Origin: Bifidobacterium bombi DSM 19703
GTDB lineage: Bacteria; Actinomycetota; Actinomycetes; Actinomycetales; Bifidobacteriaceae
Assembly (NCBI RefSeq): GCF_000737845.1
Contig: NZ_ATLK01000001.1
Location: 1,054,001-1,118,000, forward strand
Direction of reading: 5' to 3'
Length of the DNA: 64,000 nt
Both the position numbers and the translations under genes were made by a program. A model generated the notes under the pieces. It saw only the letters and a list, made by a program, of their open reading frames with translations, was not told where the DNA came from and made no database searches. Of the stretch, positions 29,636-39,241 are shown one piece after another. The stretch's first letter is position 1. Every line of letters starts with the position of its first letter.

Positions 29636-30885
29636 ATCGTTCCTTGTCTTTCCGCAGTTTCGATGGATGGGGGTATGACCGCCCGTACGACCCAGCCATT
29701 GGCCTGCGGACCTGCTTCGAACGTTCCCCCGTATCCCCGTATGGTATCCTGGAGCCTGTCAAGCCCGGTCCCACGGCCCGAAGGCACGTTCGTACCACTC
29801 CCATTGTCCCTGATGGTTATGGCGATGGCGCCATCGGTAGCATGATCCCATGAAATCACGATGCGGTTCACCCCTCGCCCGTGACGGATGGCGTTGGTCA
29901 CCCCTTCTCTGGTGACGGCGAAGCTCAGGTCAGCCTGTTCAGGGTCGTCGGGTCTGCGTCCGGTCTCCGTCAGCGCCACGGTCATCCCTATACGCCGAGC
30001 GTGGTCGAGGATGGGTTGGACATCGTCCCAATGATGGCGCTTTCCCGGCGCAGCCAGTGGAGCGTCCTGGCCGACGGGAACCTCAAGGGCCTTAACGGCG
30101 GTTCTCGTGTCTGCCAGACCTTCCCGCGCCAGTTCGTTGATCATGCGTATGGCATCGTCGATCTGCGGCTTCCCCGTCACCTGGTCCAGGCCCTCCGACA
30201 GAGCGATGATGGCCGTCAGATCATGACCCACGCTGTCGTGAAGCTCCGCCGCAATTCTGAAGCGGTTAAGGGCCTGGTCACGTTCCTGAGCCAGATGCAG
30301 GCCGCGTTGACGTTCCTGAGCAAGCGCCCGTTCGGACAGGCGACGCTCCCGTCGCAACCTTGAAACGAGACCGAAACCGACGCTCAGGAGGAAACACGAG
30401 GCAAGGGGATACAACAGACCCGTGAAATCGGCATCCCGATGCCACTCAGTCGCGAAGGCCACACTGAGAAAACTCAACAGCCCCGACGTAGCCAGACCCG
30501 CTACAAGCGTCGTACGCGTATGGGCCTCCACCGTGCAAGCGTAGACGCCCACAATCCACAGCAGCAGCAGATACGTGAATGCGGAACCATAGACAATCGC
30601 GGTAAGGAGCATCAACACGCCGATGGCGATGGAAACCATCGCCGGCCGGCTGCGGCGCAGGATGAGCACAGCCACCGCAGCGATGATGATGGACACGAAC
30701 AGCGGCATGCCCCAGCCGCTTGAGGATAGCACCAGGCGCAAGGTAGCATTTGCGCTCTGCGGAACCAGGGCCAATCGCGTGAGCAGGACGGTCTCATACA
30801 GGGCGCACAGAAATACCATGACATAAGCCATGCTCGTGCGGTTCCAAAAGTCCACCCACCATCGGAGCTTACCTCTCGATTTCAT
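29632..30885 (-). CDS. Sensor histidine kinase (HisKA_3 type)
   Basis: A 417-residue membrane kinase. The first ~170 residues carry about five to six hydrophobic helices with little extracellular sequence, as in intramembrane-sensing kinases. A coiled stretch and the phospho-acceptor His in AAELHDSVGHDLTAII follow, then a HATPase domain (VTREGVTNAIRHGRG, ITIRDNGSGTN, GTGLDRLQDTIRGYGGTFE). The ATG at 30885 follows GGGGGA by five bases and is preferred to a GTG at 30915. It has its own extended -10 promoter upstream. Confidence 0.92.
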   Translation of the reverse strand: MKSRGKLRWWVDFWNRTSMAYVMVFLCALYETVLLTRLALVPQSANATLRLVLSSSGWGMPLFVSIIIAAVAVLILRRSRPAMVSIAIGVLMLLTAIVYGSAFTYLLLLWIVGVYACTVEAHTRTTLVAGLATSGLLSFLSVAFATEWHRDADFTGLLYPLASCFLLSVGFGLVSRLRRERRLSERALAQERQRGLHLAQERDQALNRFRIAAELHDSVGHDLTAIIALSEGLDQVTGKPQIDDAIRMINELAREGLADTRTAVKALEVPVGQDAPLAAPGKRHHWDDVQPILDHARRIGMTVALTETGRRPDDPEQADLSFAVTREGVTNAIRHGRGVNRIVISWDHATDGAIAITIRDNGSGTNVPSGRGTGLDRLQDTIRGYGGTFEAGPQANGWVVRAVIPPSIETAERQGTI

Positions 30886-30980
30886 CGCATCCCCCAGCTT
30901 TTCGCGGTCCGCCACTTCCTTCCACCGTCATCAACCGACGACAACGTCTTGCGCATCCTTCCGCCGAGGTGACGAGCCTA

Positions 30981-30989
30981 ATTATAACA
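30981..30989 (-). promoter_or_regulatory. Extended -10 promoter of the kinase/regulator pair
   Basis: On the minus strand TGTTATAAT matches the extended -10 consensus (TGnTATAAT). It lies between the permease stop and the kinase start, so the two-component genes can be expressed apart from the ABC operon. Confidence 0.65.
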
Positions 30990-31098
30990 AGGATATTCAA
31001 CGCCAGCAGGCTCCGATCCATGCCTGCATGGACGATACCGCAGAATACGAATTTCAATCCCATGAATGAAGTCGATCGCCCCCAACAAACCGACCATC

Positions 31099-31914
31099 TC
31101 AAATGGCTTTTCTTGCCAGCCGACGGAAGATCGAGGCGCCGATCAGCACCCAGACGGCCGCCAGCAGCGTCGTTGAGACGAGGGAACCCACCGAGGCGAT
31201 GCTGCCCAGGTCCCGTGCCGCCGACGCGCCGGTGATCAGGGCAAGGGGGTAGGGCGATGCTAGGGACGGGGCAGCGACCGACAAGGCGCAGCCTGCCAAG
31301 GTGAGCAGAAGCATGATGGACATGGTGGAGGCAAACGTCTCGGCCTTGGCGGCGATGGCCTGGGTCAGGGTCATGATGGCCCAGATGGACAGGGTCATGG
31401 GAACCGCACGCAGGAGGTAAGGACTCAGTCCGCTCAGGAAGAATCCGCCGACCATCCTTCCCACTGCTACGAACTCGACTTCGAAGACGGCAACGGTCAG
31501 GAGTGAGACGAGCAGGCCGTGCAGCATCTTGCCGGCTATCGCGGTGCCCGCAGTACCGGAGGCATTCAGTCGCTGCCAGTTGCGTCCCGCATGCTCACCC
31601 GCTTCCACCTGCGCGGCGAAGGCCGCAACCAGGATGGGCATGAAGACCATGCTCGGCAGGAGGATGGCCTGCCCCCAGACCGCACCCCACGTAACATCCT
31701 GGCTCTGGAATTCCTTGCGGTAGGAGACATACTGGTCCCATCCATTGAACATGCCTATCGCGTCGAACACGATCGTGGCCAGCCAATACCATAGGTTGCC
31801 GGCTTTATGCACCTCCCAGCGCAGGGCCGCCGGGACGGAGGGGCGTTTGCTGGTCGTCGGATTGCACATCGAGGCGCTTGACGACGCCACTGTGGTGATA
31901 GCTTGCTTGTTCAT
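31099..31914 (-). CDS. ABC-2-type permease subunit, lantibiotic-immunity-like (second permease)
   Basis: A 271-residue protein with about six hydrophobic segments, as in LanE/LanG or ABC-2 permeases. The pattern (LRWEVHKAGNLWYWLATIVFDAIGMFNGWDQY... then five helices) is typical. The ATG at 31914 overlaps the stop of the first permease (ATGA), and AAGGAG lies upstream. With the preceding permease and ATPase it forms a LanFEG-like exporter, which usually expels antimicrobial peptides from the membrane. The product and role are inferred from family and order. Confidence 0.78.
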   Translation of the reverse strand: MNKQAITTVASSSASMCNPTTSKRPSVPAALRWEVHKAGNLWYWLATIVFDAIGMFNGWDQYVSYRKEFQSQDVTWGAVWGQAILLPSMVFMPILVAAFAAQVEAGEHAGRNWQRLNASGTAGTAIAGKMLHGLLVSLLTVAVFEVEFVAVGRMVGGFFLSGLSPYLLRAVPMTLSIWAIMTLTQAIAAKAETFASTMSIMLLLTLAGCALSVAAPSLASPYPLALITGASAARDLGSIASVGSLVSTTLLAAVWVLIGASIFRRLARKAI

Positions 31915-32762
31915 TGGCGTGACTCCTTGATTGTGATGATGACCGCCGAAATGACGATCCAGATGATGCAGGCCAGCAGGCTGCCGGCTACGCAGGACCA
32001 GGGGTTCGACACCAGGGTCATCCTTGCATGGCCGTCGGTACCGGCGATGGTCAGAAAGGGGCTCGCCGCGGAGCTGATGCCGGCCGGGAACAGCCAACCA
32101 AGGCGCGCCGCATTCATGGGCCCCAGACCGGTTCCGATGAGACCGGCGATCACCCCTACCCCCAGACCGACCGCCTGCTTGCCCACGGTCAGGGAAAGTG
32201 CAAGCTGGATGGCGCTCACCGCCATGGATGACGCAAGCGCGATGAGCACGGGCGCGAACACCAGCGCGGCGAAATCACCGCCAAGTGCGAACCCATCGGA
32301 CAAGCCGGCAAAAGGTACCCATACCAAAGGGACCATAAAGGCCAAGGACACCGCGACGCCGGCCACCGCCAGTTTCGCGAAGAACCTGTCGCCCGCGCCC
32401 TGCCCCAAGGAACGCCACTTGAGGTCCATGCGTTCGCCGGTCTCCATGACGGACAGACGACTGGTGAGCAGTGCCGCGAGAATCGGAGCCAGCAGCCCGA
32501 CGGTCTGGTACACCTCACCTTGAGCCAGCGCGAGGGTGTGCAAAGCCGCGTTGCCGGAGCCGGCCCGCTTCATGAAAGCCAGCCCCGACCACGCGCAGAC
32601 CATGGCGACCATCGCCGACGCCATCCACCAGAACGATGAGCCCTTCAGCTTTCGTACCTCCAAAGCCAGAAGCACGCCGAAGCCCCCACAACGGGCCCCT
32701 TTCGGAGCCGAATGCCGAAGCGGCCGCACAGGACCAGTCACCTTCGTTGCTACCATGCTCAT
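31911..32762 (-). CDS. ABC-2-type permease subunit, lantibiotic-immunity-like (first permease)
   Basis: A 283-residue protein with about six membrane segments. LLALEVRKLKGSSFWWM at the N-terminus and ERMDLKWRSLGQGAGDRFFAKL in the first cytosolic loop match permeases of the SpaE/MutE type. The start at 32762 overlaps the end of the ATPase gene by 4 bp. The substrate is probably a lantibiotic or similar peptide, by analogy only. No lantibiotic structural gene was found nearby, so it is more likely a protection system against foreign peptides. Confidence 0.78.
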   Translation of the reverse strand: MSMVATKVTGPVRPLRHSAPKGARCGGFGVLLALEVRKLKGSSFWWMASAMVAMVCAWSGLAFMKRAGSGNAALHTLALAQGEVYQTVGLLAPILAALLTSRLSVMETGERMDLKWRSLGQGAGDRFFAKLAVAGVAVSLAFMVPLVWVPFAGLSDGFALGGDFAALVFAPVLIALASSMAVSAIQLALSLTVGKQAVGLGVGVIAGLIGTGLGPMNAARLGWLFPAGISSAASPFLTIAGTDGHARMTLVSNPWSCVAGSLLACIIWIVISAVIITIKESRQ

Positions 32763-33751
32763 CGCGCACCTCCTTGCTCTATATGGGCGCGAGGGCTTTC
32801 CACCAGTTCCAGGAAGGCCTGCTCCAGGCTCTTGCGCTCGGAAGCAACCCTGTACACTTGCAGGCCTTGGGACACCAGTCTCGCGACTAGTGAGCCCACC
32901 GCTTCGTCGCTGAGCTGCGCGATACGCAACGTGGCGTCCTGCCGGGAGTATTCGAAAGCGATGCCCTCTTGTTCCAGAATTCCGGCGGCACGCTGCGGGT
33001 CGGACACTCGAAGGTCGATGCGTCCCTCCTCCCGCAGATCGTCCAGCGACCCTTGGTAGAGCAAGCGCCCACCGGCGATGATGCCGACCATGGGAGCCAT
33101 CTTCTCGATCTCCGAGAGGATATGGCTGCTGATGATGACGGTGACGCCTTCCAAGCGTGCCAGATCTACAATCATCTGCCGCATCTCGACCACCGCCTCG
33201 GCATCCAGTCCATTGGTGGGTTCGTCGAGCAGCAGGAGCTCAGGCTTCGAAATGAGCGCCATGGCGATGCCCAGCCGCTGCTTCATACCCAGCGAGTAGG
33301 TTCCAGCCTTCCCGTCCTCATGCTCACCCAACCCTACCTTGGCAAGCACCTCGTGAGCGGTCGAACCCGGCAACCCCAGGTAATCGGCCACCATGCGGCA
33401 GTTGTCCAAGCCCGACAGCCCCGGGTAGAAGCTCGGACCTTCGATCATGGAGCCCACGCGCCCTGGTCGGATGCGGCTTTTGGGGCCTATCTGTTGGCCC
33501 AACATCCACATTCTGCCTGAACTGGGCTTCGTCAGCCCAAGCAGCAGCTTCATCGTCGTGGACTTGCCCGCTCCATTGGGGCCGAGCAGCCCATACACGC
33601 CGCCCACGGGCACCTGCAGGCTCAAACCGTCCACCGCTTTGAAATCCCCGTATACCTTCACCAGGTTTTCCGTGGCAACCGCCAGACGAGGCATGTCACT
33701 GTGAAATTCGTTGTCAGTACGTAAACCGTTGTCAGTACGTAAACCGTTCAT
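32759..33751 (-). CDS. ABC transporter ATPase, BcrA/LanF-like
   Basis: A 330-residue ATPase: Walker A GLLGPNGAGKSTTMKLLLG, signature TYSLGMKQRLGIAMAL, Walker B ELLLLDEPTNGLD, and the BcrA-type C-terminal domain. GGAGG lies a few bases before the ATG at 33751. The N-terminus contains a short exact duplication (NGLRTD twice, an 18-bp repeat). It leads a three-gene operon with 4-bp overlaps, followed by a two-component pair. Such sets give resistance to bacitracin or lantibiotics. Confidence 0.88.
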   Translation of the reverse strand: MNGLRTDNGLRTDNEFHSDMPRLAVATENLVKVYGDFKAVDGLSLQVPVGGVYGLLGPNGAGKSTTMKLLLGLTKPSSGRMWMLGQQIGPKSRIRPGRVGSMIEGPSFYPGLSGLDNCRMVADYLGLPGSTAHEVLAKVGLGEHEDGKAGTYSLGMKQRLGIAMALISKPELLLLDEPTNGLDAEAVVEMRQMIVDLARLEGVTVIISSHILSEIEKMAPMVGIIAGGRLLYQGSLDDLREEGRIDLRVSDPQRAAGILEQEGIAFEYSRQDATLRIAQLSDEAVGSLVARLVSQGLQVYRVASERKSLEQAFLELVESPRAHIEQGGAR

Positions 33752-34817
33752 CGTTCCTCCTTTCATGAGAACCGTCATGTTCCATGAAAGCGTCAACTGA
33801 CGTTCCAATCAACGTAAGACGCGGATTTGTCCTCCTGAGGGGACATATGCGCAAATACTCACATGACTCACAGTCATGCCAAAGTCATGCCACAGTCATG
33901 CCAAAGTTATGCCAAAGTCATGCCACACCAGTCAAAGTCGGCCATGTGCACGGCAAATGACTCATCGGCAATCCCCCGGACGACGCGTCCGCCGCATCGC
34001 ATGACGTATCGTTGAAATGCGCTAACGAGGTTGCATCAAACCGTTGGCCTGGCAGCGCTTCCTCTTGCTATGCCCAAAGGCCTGAACTCGTTGCCGGGCA
34101 TAAGGACTTCACTCGGACGCAAGCGCATTCATTCGCCGACCGCCGCCACGACCACAATCCACTCCCAAATGAGTACACACGCATCCTGTCGAACCAATCA
34201 GCATCAGCCTTCTATCCGTCGACGGCATCGTTCATAACGATCATCAGGACCACGGTTTCGGCCATCACAATGACCGTGAACAGGACCGAAAAGCCATTGA
34301 ACCCGGCCTCCACATTCGACCAGCCACCATCCTGCTACGGAACCATCGCCGTCGCCATGCCATTCCGTTTGCATCCATCGAAGTAAACGCACAAGACCGT
34401 TCCCACATTCAGATCGAAGGCCACTTTCAAGACATAGCAAACGACCGTCCGACAAAGCCTCGACGATCTATCGGCAGCAAGCAAGCCCTATACGACAAGC
34501 AACAGAAGCGTCACCCAGGAACAGAACACGGCTCCCTTGTGCACCCCTAAGCTCACCGGTGACGACACAGGCGAAACCAGAGCTCCGAAACTGAACACGA
34601 AGACGAGGAGACAGCAGTCAGAAACAACACGATAAGCGGAATTCTGTTTACCCATCGATGCCCTCTTTTTCGTACATAGAATATTACATGGATATGAATA
34701 CGTTGCCGGTGTCGGAATCGTTGATTCCCGAGAATGGTTTCAATGGGTCTTGTAAGCGGACCGTTATGAGACTAGTGTATCTACATTTAAATACAAGAAT
34801 TCACAAAGTCATCACAT
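33752..34817. other. Long intergenic region upstream of the LanFEG-like operon
   Basis: It holds an imperfect palindrome (33829-33848, TGTCCTCctGAGGGGACA), an 11-bp tandem repeat array (33872-33926), and about 850 bp without a convincing gene. On the minus strand near 34210-34310 one frame is strongly hydrophobic (FSVLFTVIVMAETVVLMIVM) but lacks a start; it could be a remnant of a membrane gene. Confidence 0.5.
33872..33926. repeat. Five tandem 11-bp repeats upstream of the LanFEG-like operon
   Basis: Five adjacent copies of AGTCATGCCAA or AGTCATGCCAC; the fourth has AGTTATG. The period is close to one helical turn, so all copies face the same side of the DNA. They end about 120 bp before the ATPase start codon. 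They may be regulator binding sites. Confidence 0.85.
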
Positions 34818-36621
34818 TTAATTGTCTATAGCTTGCTGGCTAATGGTCGGCATCTGTAGTAGTTCCCTATAAGCTGGGCTGGAAATCTTAAGTTCGTCAT
34901 GTGTGCCGCATGCAACGATTTTGCCCTTTTCCATGACCAGTATTTGATCGCCTGGCTCAATTGTTGACATTCTGTGAACTACTTCAATGACGGTTTGTTC
35001 GGAGAATATTTCGCGTAGTAGAGCATTTATCTTCTGTTGGTTGATTGAGTCGAGGCTTGACGTAGGCTCGTCTAAGAGAATGACCGGTTTTCTGTGCAGT
35101 AAAATCCTGGCGATGGAAAGTCTCTGACGTTCTCCGCCGCTCAGGAAGTGGCCTTGTTCACCGACCTGCGTATTTAACTCTTGTTCGAGATTCCTAACTT
35201 TTGTATCAAGATTGACGAGCTTGAGCGTATTCCAACATGTCTCATCGCTTGCATTTGATGGTTCCCATCGTGAGATTATCTCGAATACTACCGGAGAATA
35301 TGGGAGCATCTTGTTCAATATAGCTAACTACTTTCCTGATATCGTTGGCATTTAAATCAGTTGAGTCAACATTGTTGTATAGGATATGTCCCGAATCCGG
35401 CCTATAAAAAGCCTCCAACAGGGAAAGCATCGTAGTTTTACCTGAACCCGATGAGCCCACGATGACGGTTCTTTGGTGTGGGACTGCGCTAAAACTAATG
35501 TTCTGCAGGGTGGTATTTCGTTCATCATCTTTGTTCGTTGTATTGTAAGAAAAGCATACATCTTTGAACTCCAGCGTAATGTTGGCTGTATCAAACGAGG
35601 AATGCCCATCTGGGGAAGCATATTGCTCGAACTTACGGTTTCGCTTTTATCGCGCAAAGATTCAATGTCTTCTATTCTCCTGAGTGGTCCTAAAGCTTTG
35701 AAAGCCGTGGTTATAGATGAGGAAAGGGAGCTTAGCGAAGAAACAACCATAGTCAAATACATCGAAAAGGAGATGAAATTAGAAATATCAAGATCCCCTT
35801 TCGCTATTTCCGCGCCGCCAAAGGAAAAACGATTAGTAAGGTCAGCTGTATGGCGCAGTTCACAATGGACCGAATGATTGTTTCCTTGTTGGCCACTTTT
35901 ACTGTTGCCCGATACACTTCTTCTGCGGTACCGACTACTCTTTTCGTTTCAGGCACTGTTGCCATAAAGGCCTTAATTGTGCGAATTCCGGCTAATGATC
36001 GTAGTATGGCATTAGACAGTCTTGCTGTCTTAGCTTGTACCAGTTCGGTATAGGCCTGCAGACGCGTGAAGAGGCAGCAATCATCAACAGAATGGATGTG
36101 CACGAAGTTATAAGTGCCACGGCAAAGAGTCTGGTATCAATGAACAGCATAGCGACAGCTGATCCGCAAGCTGTTAACAGATTCGCGGCCACTTTAAAGA
36201 AGTCTGATGACAGGGCTGAGCGTAACTCATTAGTATCTGAGATGACAGTTGAGACATAGTCACCCGATTCCCTCTTATCGTACTCTTGTACCGGCAGTCC
36301 GAGGATACAGGTAATGAGGTTGCTGCGTTTATCGAAAACTATTTTCGCCGCAAGGCGGTTTGCCATATTGGATCCCAAACCATCCAGGACGATGCCTGCT
36401 ACAAACAAAAGCGCCAAGACTGCAATTGGTCTCACCAACTTCTGACTCTGTTCTATGGCGTGTAGAAGATAATTGACACACAGGGGTTATAGTAACGCCA
36501 GACCTGAAGACACTATACCCACAGACACCACAACAACAGTGATAGCTGTATGCGGTTTCAATAGTTTGAATACATTAAAAAATGTGGTTTTTTGATGTTG
36601 CTGAGTTTGCGTAGTTGACAT
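34818..36621 (-). pseudogene. Decayed ABC exporter (membrane domain + ATPase)
   Basis: The pieces, read in order on the minus strand, rebuild one exporter. They are MSTTQTQQHQKTTFFNVFKLL..., GLPVQEYDKRESGDYVSTVISD, a second membrane segment, Walker A GSSGSGKTTMLSLLEAF, then LSGGERQRLSIARI and ILLDEPTSSLD. At least five frameshifts separate them, near 36490, 36050, 35790, 35600 and 35300. The original start is the ATG at 36621, 8 bp after the FtsX permease stop, so it was the third gene of that operon. Its GC content is visibly lower than that of housekeeping neighbours. It probably exported a peptide or lipid. Confidence 0.9.
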
Positions 36622-36629
36622 GATTTCCG

Positions 36630-38075
36630 CTATTCGCCTATGGCTGTTTGGACGGTTTCAATTGCCGATCGCTTCAAACTAGAACGTGCAGAGAAAAATG
36701 TGGCAAGTGTTCCAGCAGCGATAATGGGCACAGCAAGGACAAGGAAAAACTTCCAGGGAAAGACCACTACAAAGAGACTCTTGGAAAGAGGGAGGAATGT
36801 CACAGCGGTGAAGACACCGACGAGTAAGGTGGCCCCCGCAGAAATAAGGACACCGGTGGTCATAAGGATGAAACCATCCAAGGCCGATATGGCAAGTAGC
36901 TGTCCGGGCACAGCGCCCGCGATGGAAATCAGGGCCAGATCAAGGTTGCGTTCCTTGGCGGAGATGGCGAAACTGGCGACCGCACCGATTACAGCAATGA
37001 GCAACGCCGACCATAGGCTGGACATAAGCTCTACTGGTGTGGCTGATCCCATGTCTTTCAACTGGGGAAAGCCACTTATGGCAGCAGTGCTGGTTTGCCC
37101 TGTGATTAACAATCCACCGAGCAGGAACAGGCAAGCGGTCAGCGAGATGATGGTAGAGCCGAATGCCTTCCCGCGACTTCTCACAATGGCTTGCGCCCGT
37201 GCTATCTTCCAGACATCAGACTGCACAGGAACCAGATTCGTCCATGTTTTAGTGGACCATTGGATGATAGGGCCTCCCGAATAAGCCAGAGCGACCAGAA
37301 ACAGCATTATCGCAATGATTGGGCCTAATGACATGGGTTGCATGATGATGCCCAATTGGGTCTTACTCAGAGTTTTGGGGTCGTTCAGGACCAGGATGAC
37401 GGCAGCGACTGCCGGTGCCAGCAGAGCGATGAAAGCACCGATAATAAGGAATCTCCTCAAACCGCGCCCAGCTCGCGTGACGCGGACTTCCTCACTTCCT
37501 GAACCTCTCAGCAGCTCAACCGGAAGCACTTTCCTCAAAGCACGCAGAGTAAAGAGAGCACCCAACAAGGCCACAATGAAACCGACTGCAAGCCCCCTCA
37601 AAGCAAAGTCGAAGAAACCTTGCCAAGTAAAATTGATAAGCGGAGGTAACAGCACGGCCTCCAACTGGAACTTTAGAATTCGTGGGGCAAGAATCGGTGC
37701 CAGCGCCATACCGACGATAGAGGAAATCAGAGTCAGCACGAACACCTGCACCATAGTGAGGGTCAGCACCTGCCTGGGTGTGGCACCGAGCAGGGACAAC
37801 AATGCTAGTCCCTTCCGACGCTGCCTTATGGAAGCCTGAATCGTCACCATAATGACCAGGCAACCCAGGACCATTGCTATGTGGTAGACCTGGTCCACGT
37901 TAGTGCTGAGATGGTGAGATACCACACCCACTTCCCCTGGGGAATCATGTTTGAGATCATTGATTCCCTTGCATACACTCATGGCGCACAGAATCGTCTG
38001 CGTGACCACCAGCACAAGGAACACCCCGGCCCATATTCCTCTATTGGCTTTCAGATCATTCAACGCCCACTTCAT
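36630..38075 (-). CDS. FtsX-like ABC transporter permease
   Basis: A 481-residue membrane protein in the MacB/FtsX superfamily. It has an N-terminal helix, a short extracellular loop, then two groups of helices, including RQRRKGLALLSLLGATPRQVLTLTMVQVFVL, the usual FtsX cytosolic motif. About eight to ten hydrophobic segments are visible. It works with the ATPase encoded 47 bp upstream. Such pairs confer antimicrobial-peptide resistance or lipoprotein/peptide export. The frame is intact although the next gene is decayed. Confidence 0.85.
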   Translation of the reverse strand: MKWALNDLKANRGIWAGVFLVLVVTQTILCAMSVCKGINDLKHDSPGEVGVVSHHLSTNVDQVYHIAMVLGCLVIMVTIQASIRQRRKGLALLSLLGATPRQVLTLTMVQVFVLTLISSIVGMALAPILAPRILKFQLEAVLLPPLINFTWQGFFDFALRGLAVGFIVALLGALFTLRALRKVLPVELLRGSGSEEVRVTRAGRGLRRFLIIGAFIALLAPAVAAVILVLNDPKTLSKTQLGIIMQPMSLGPIIAIMLFLVALAYSGGPIIQWSTKTWTNLVPVQSDVWKIARAQAIVRSRGKAFGSTIISLTACLFLLGGLLITGQTSTAAISGFPQLKDMGSATPVELMSSLWSALLIAVIGAVASFAISAKERNLDLALISIAGAVPGQLLAISALDGFILMTTGVLISAGATLLVGVFTAVTFLPLSKSLFVVVFPWKFFLVLAVPIIAAGTLATFFSARSSLKRSAIETVQTAIGE

Positions 38076-38122
38076 GACTTACACCTTTCACACCGCATCG
38101 CCATACAGAGTCAGGGCAATAG

Positions 38123-38836
38123 CTACGCTTGCTCTTCCACATTCCCTGATGCAACAAATCCGCCATCACTCATGGTGTACACGACGTCGCATTGCCGGGC
38201 CAGGCGGAGATCGTGTGTGACCACGACCACGCATTTACCGGGTCGATGGGAGAAGTCCCGCAACTGCGAGAAAACCAACTGTCCGGACTTCTGGTCAAGA
38301 GCGCCTGTCGGCTCATCGGCGAACACAACATCTGGATCCGCGACCAGCGTGCGAATCAAGGATACCCGCTGCTGTTCACCGCCGGAGAGCGAACTAGCTG
38401 CGTCATTGTCATGCCCACTCAAGTGGAACTTATCCATGAGGGCAGCGATGCTTCCTTGATCGACCTTGCGATGGCTGAGAGTCAACGGGAGCATAATATT
38501 GTCACGAACGGTCATGGAGGGAACAAGATTGTAGGACTGAAACACAAACCCGATATGCGATCTGCGAAACAAAGCCAAATTACGCTGGTTCTTCTTAGTT
38601 AGCTCCTCACCCAGCACCCACACATTTCCTTGAGATGGCTGTTCAAGACCAGAAAGGCAATATAGCAAGGTGCTCTTACCGCATCCAGAGGGCCCTGTAA
38701 TCGCAGTCATGCCACCACCAGCAGCAACAAAAGAAAGATCATTGAACACCACAGTGGGAGTCCCGTCACCCGAGACGAAATTCTTACTTAGCTGTTCAGC
38801 TACTACCACACCATCACGCATAATATTAACCTTCAT
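38123..38836 (-). CDS. ABC transporter ATPase of the MacB/LolD/BceA type
   Basis: A 237-residue ATPase with Walker A GPSGCGKSTLLYCLSGLE, Q-loop FVFQSYNLVPSMTVRDN, signature LSGGEQQRVSLIRTL, Walker B VVFADEPTGALD and the H-loop VVVVTHD. This subtype pairs with FtsX-like permeases, and one follows directly. The ATG at 38836 has no strong ribosome binding site, but AAGG-like sequence is nearby. A long structured leader lies upstream. A decayed paralogue sits at 42597-43312. Confidence 0.9.
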   Translation of the reverse strand: MKVNIMRDGVVVAEQLSKNFVSGDGTPTVVFNDLSFVAAGGGMTAITGPSGCGKSTLLYCLSGLEQPSQGNVWVLGEELTKKNQRNLALFRRSHIGFVFQSYNLVPSMTVRDNIMLPLTLSHRKVDQGSIAALMDKFHLSGHDNDAASSLSGGEQQRVSLIRTLVADPDVVFADEPTGALDQKSGQLVFSQLRDFSHRPGKCVVVVTHDLRLARQCDVVYTMSDGGFVASGNVEEQA

Positions 38837-38874
38837 GGTAATGAGATCAGAGTATCGCCAGACCTCATGCGATT

Positions 38875-38926
38875 ATAAAGCCCAATGACAACGAGTACTG
38901 AAATAAACGCTGTCATGGGGCTTTAT
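38875..38926 (-). promoter_or_regulatory. Strong hairpin just upstream of the ATPase/FtsX genes
   Basis: ATAAAGCCCaATGACA pairs with TGTCATgGGGCTTTAT: 16 positions with one mismatch and a 20-nt loop. It ends about 40 bp before the ATPase start. It lacks a T tract, so it may act by blocking or exposing the ribosome binding region, or as a weak attenuator. Confidence 0.6.
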
Positions 38927-39000
38927 TCCTATTTACCAACACAACACGTTGCTCGTATCCAGGATCCCATGACTCTTCGTCATGTGCCATGAGACTACGG

Positions 39001-39063
39001 CTATCGACAAAGAAAGGAGATCCTGGGTGCGTCGCCCGCATGTATACAGCTTCCCCCAATCAT
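39001..39063 (-). CDS. Putative 20-residue leader peptide of the ATPase/FtsX operon
   Basis: A short ORF, MIGGSCIHAGDAPRISFLCR. GGGAG lies five bases before its ATG. It starts about 35 nt after the predicted transcription start and ends inside the long-range stem. Leader peptides in such places let stalled ribosomes change RNA folding. There is no homology evidence. Confidence 0.35.
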   Translation of the reverse strand: MIGGSCIHAGDAPRISFLCR

Positions 39064-39099
39064 TGCGTCTCCCATCGTTGCAGACTTTGCTTTGTAGCA

Positions 39100-39127
39100 A
39101 TGCTACCAGAACCTGGTTCAGTGTCAA
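39100..39127 (-). promoter_or_regulatory. Promoter with internal palindrome for the ATPase/FtsX operon
   Basis: On the minus strand a perfect TTGACA is followed after 16 bp by TAGCAT. The spacer contains the palindrome ACCAGgttCTGGT (39105-39117), placed where a repressor or a MerR-like activator could act. Confidence 0.65.
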
Positions 39128-39241
39128 CTCCTGTTTTAACTCGCTTCTTGAATGTTAATAACTTGCGCATTGCCTTTGATCGCTAAATACCCATACGTCG
39201 CCTCTTAAGATGGCAGCTTTCCTTTGAGTAGAGATGGACCT

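Larger units (their letters stand above)
38837..39241. other. Structured leader region of the ATPase/FtsX operon
   Basis: On the minus strand this region holds, in order, a promoter (39100-39127), a 20-residue ORF (39001-39063), a long-range CCCAGGATC/GATCCTGG stem enclosing a CATGAC/GTCATG hairpin, and a strong hairpin (38875-38926) before the ATPase gene. Confidence 0.6.

Noticed and set aside
33872..33926. CRISPR-like repeats upstream of the LanFEG-like operon
   Set aside because: The period is only 11 bp and there are no spacers.
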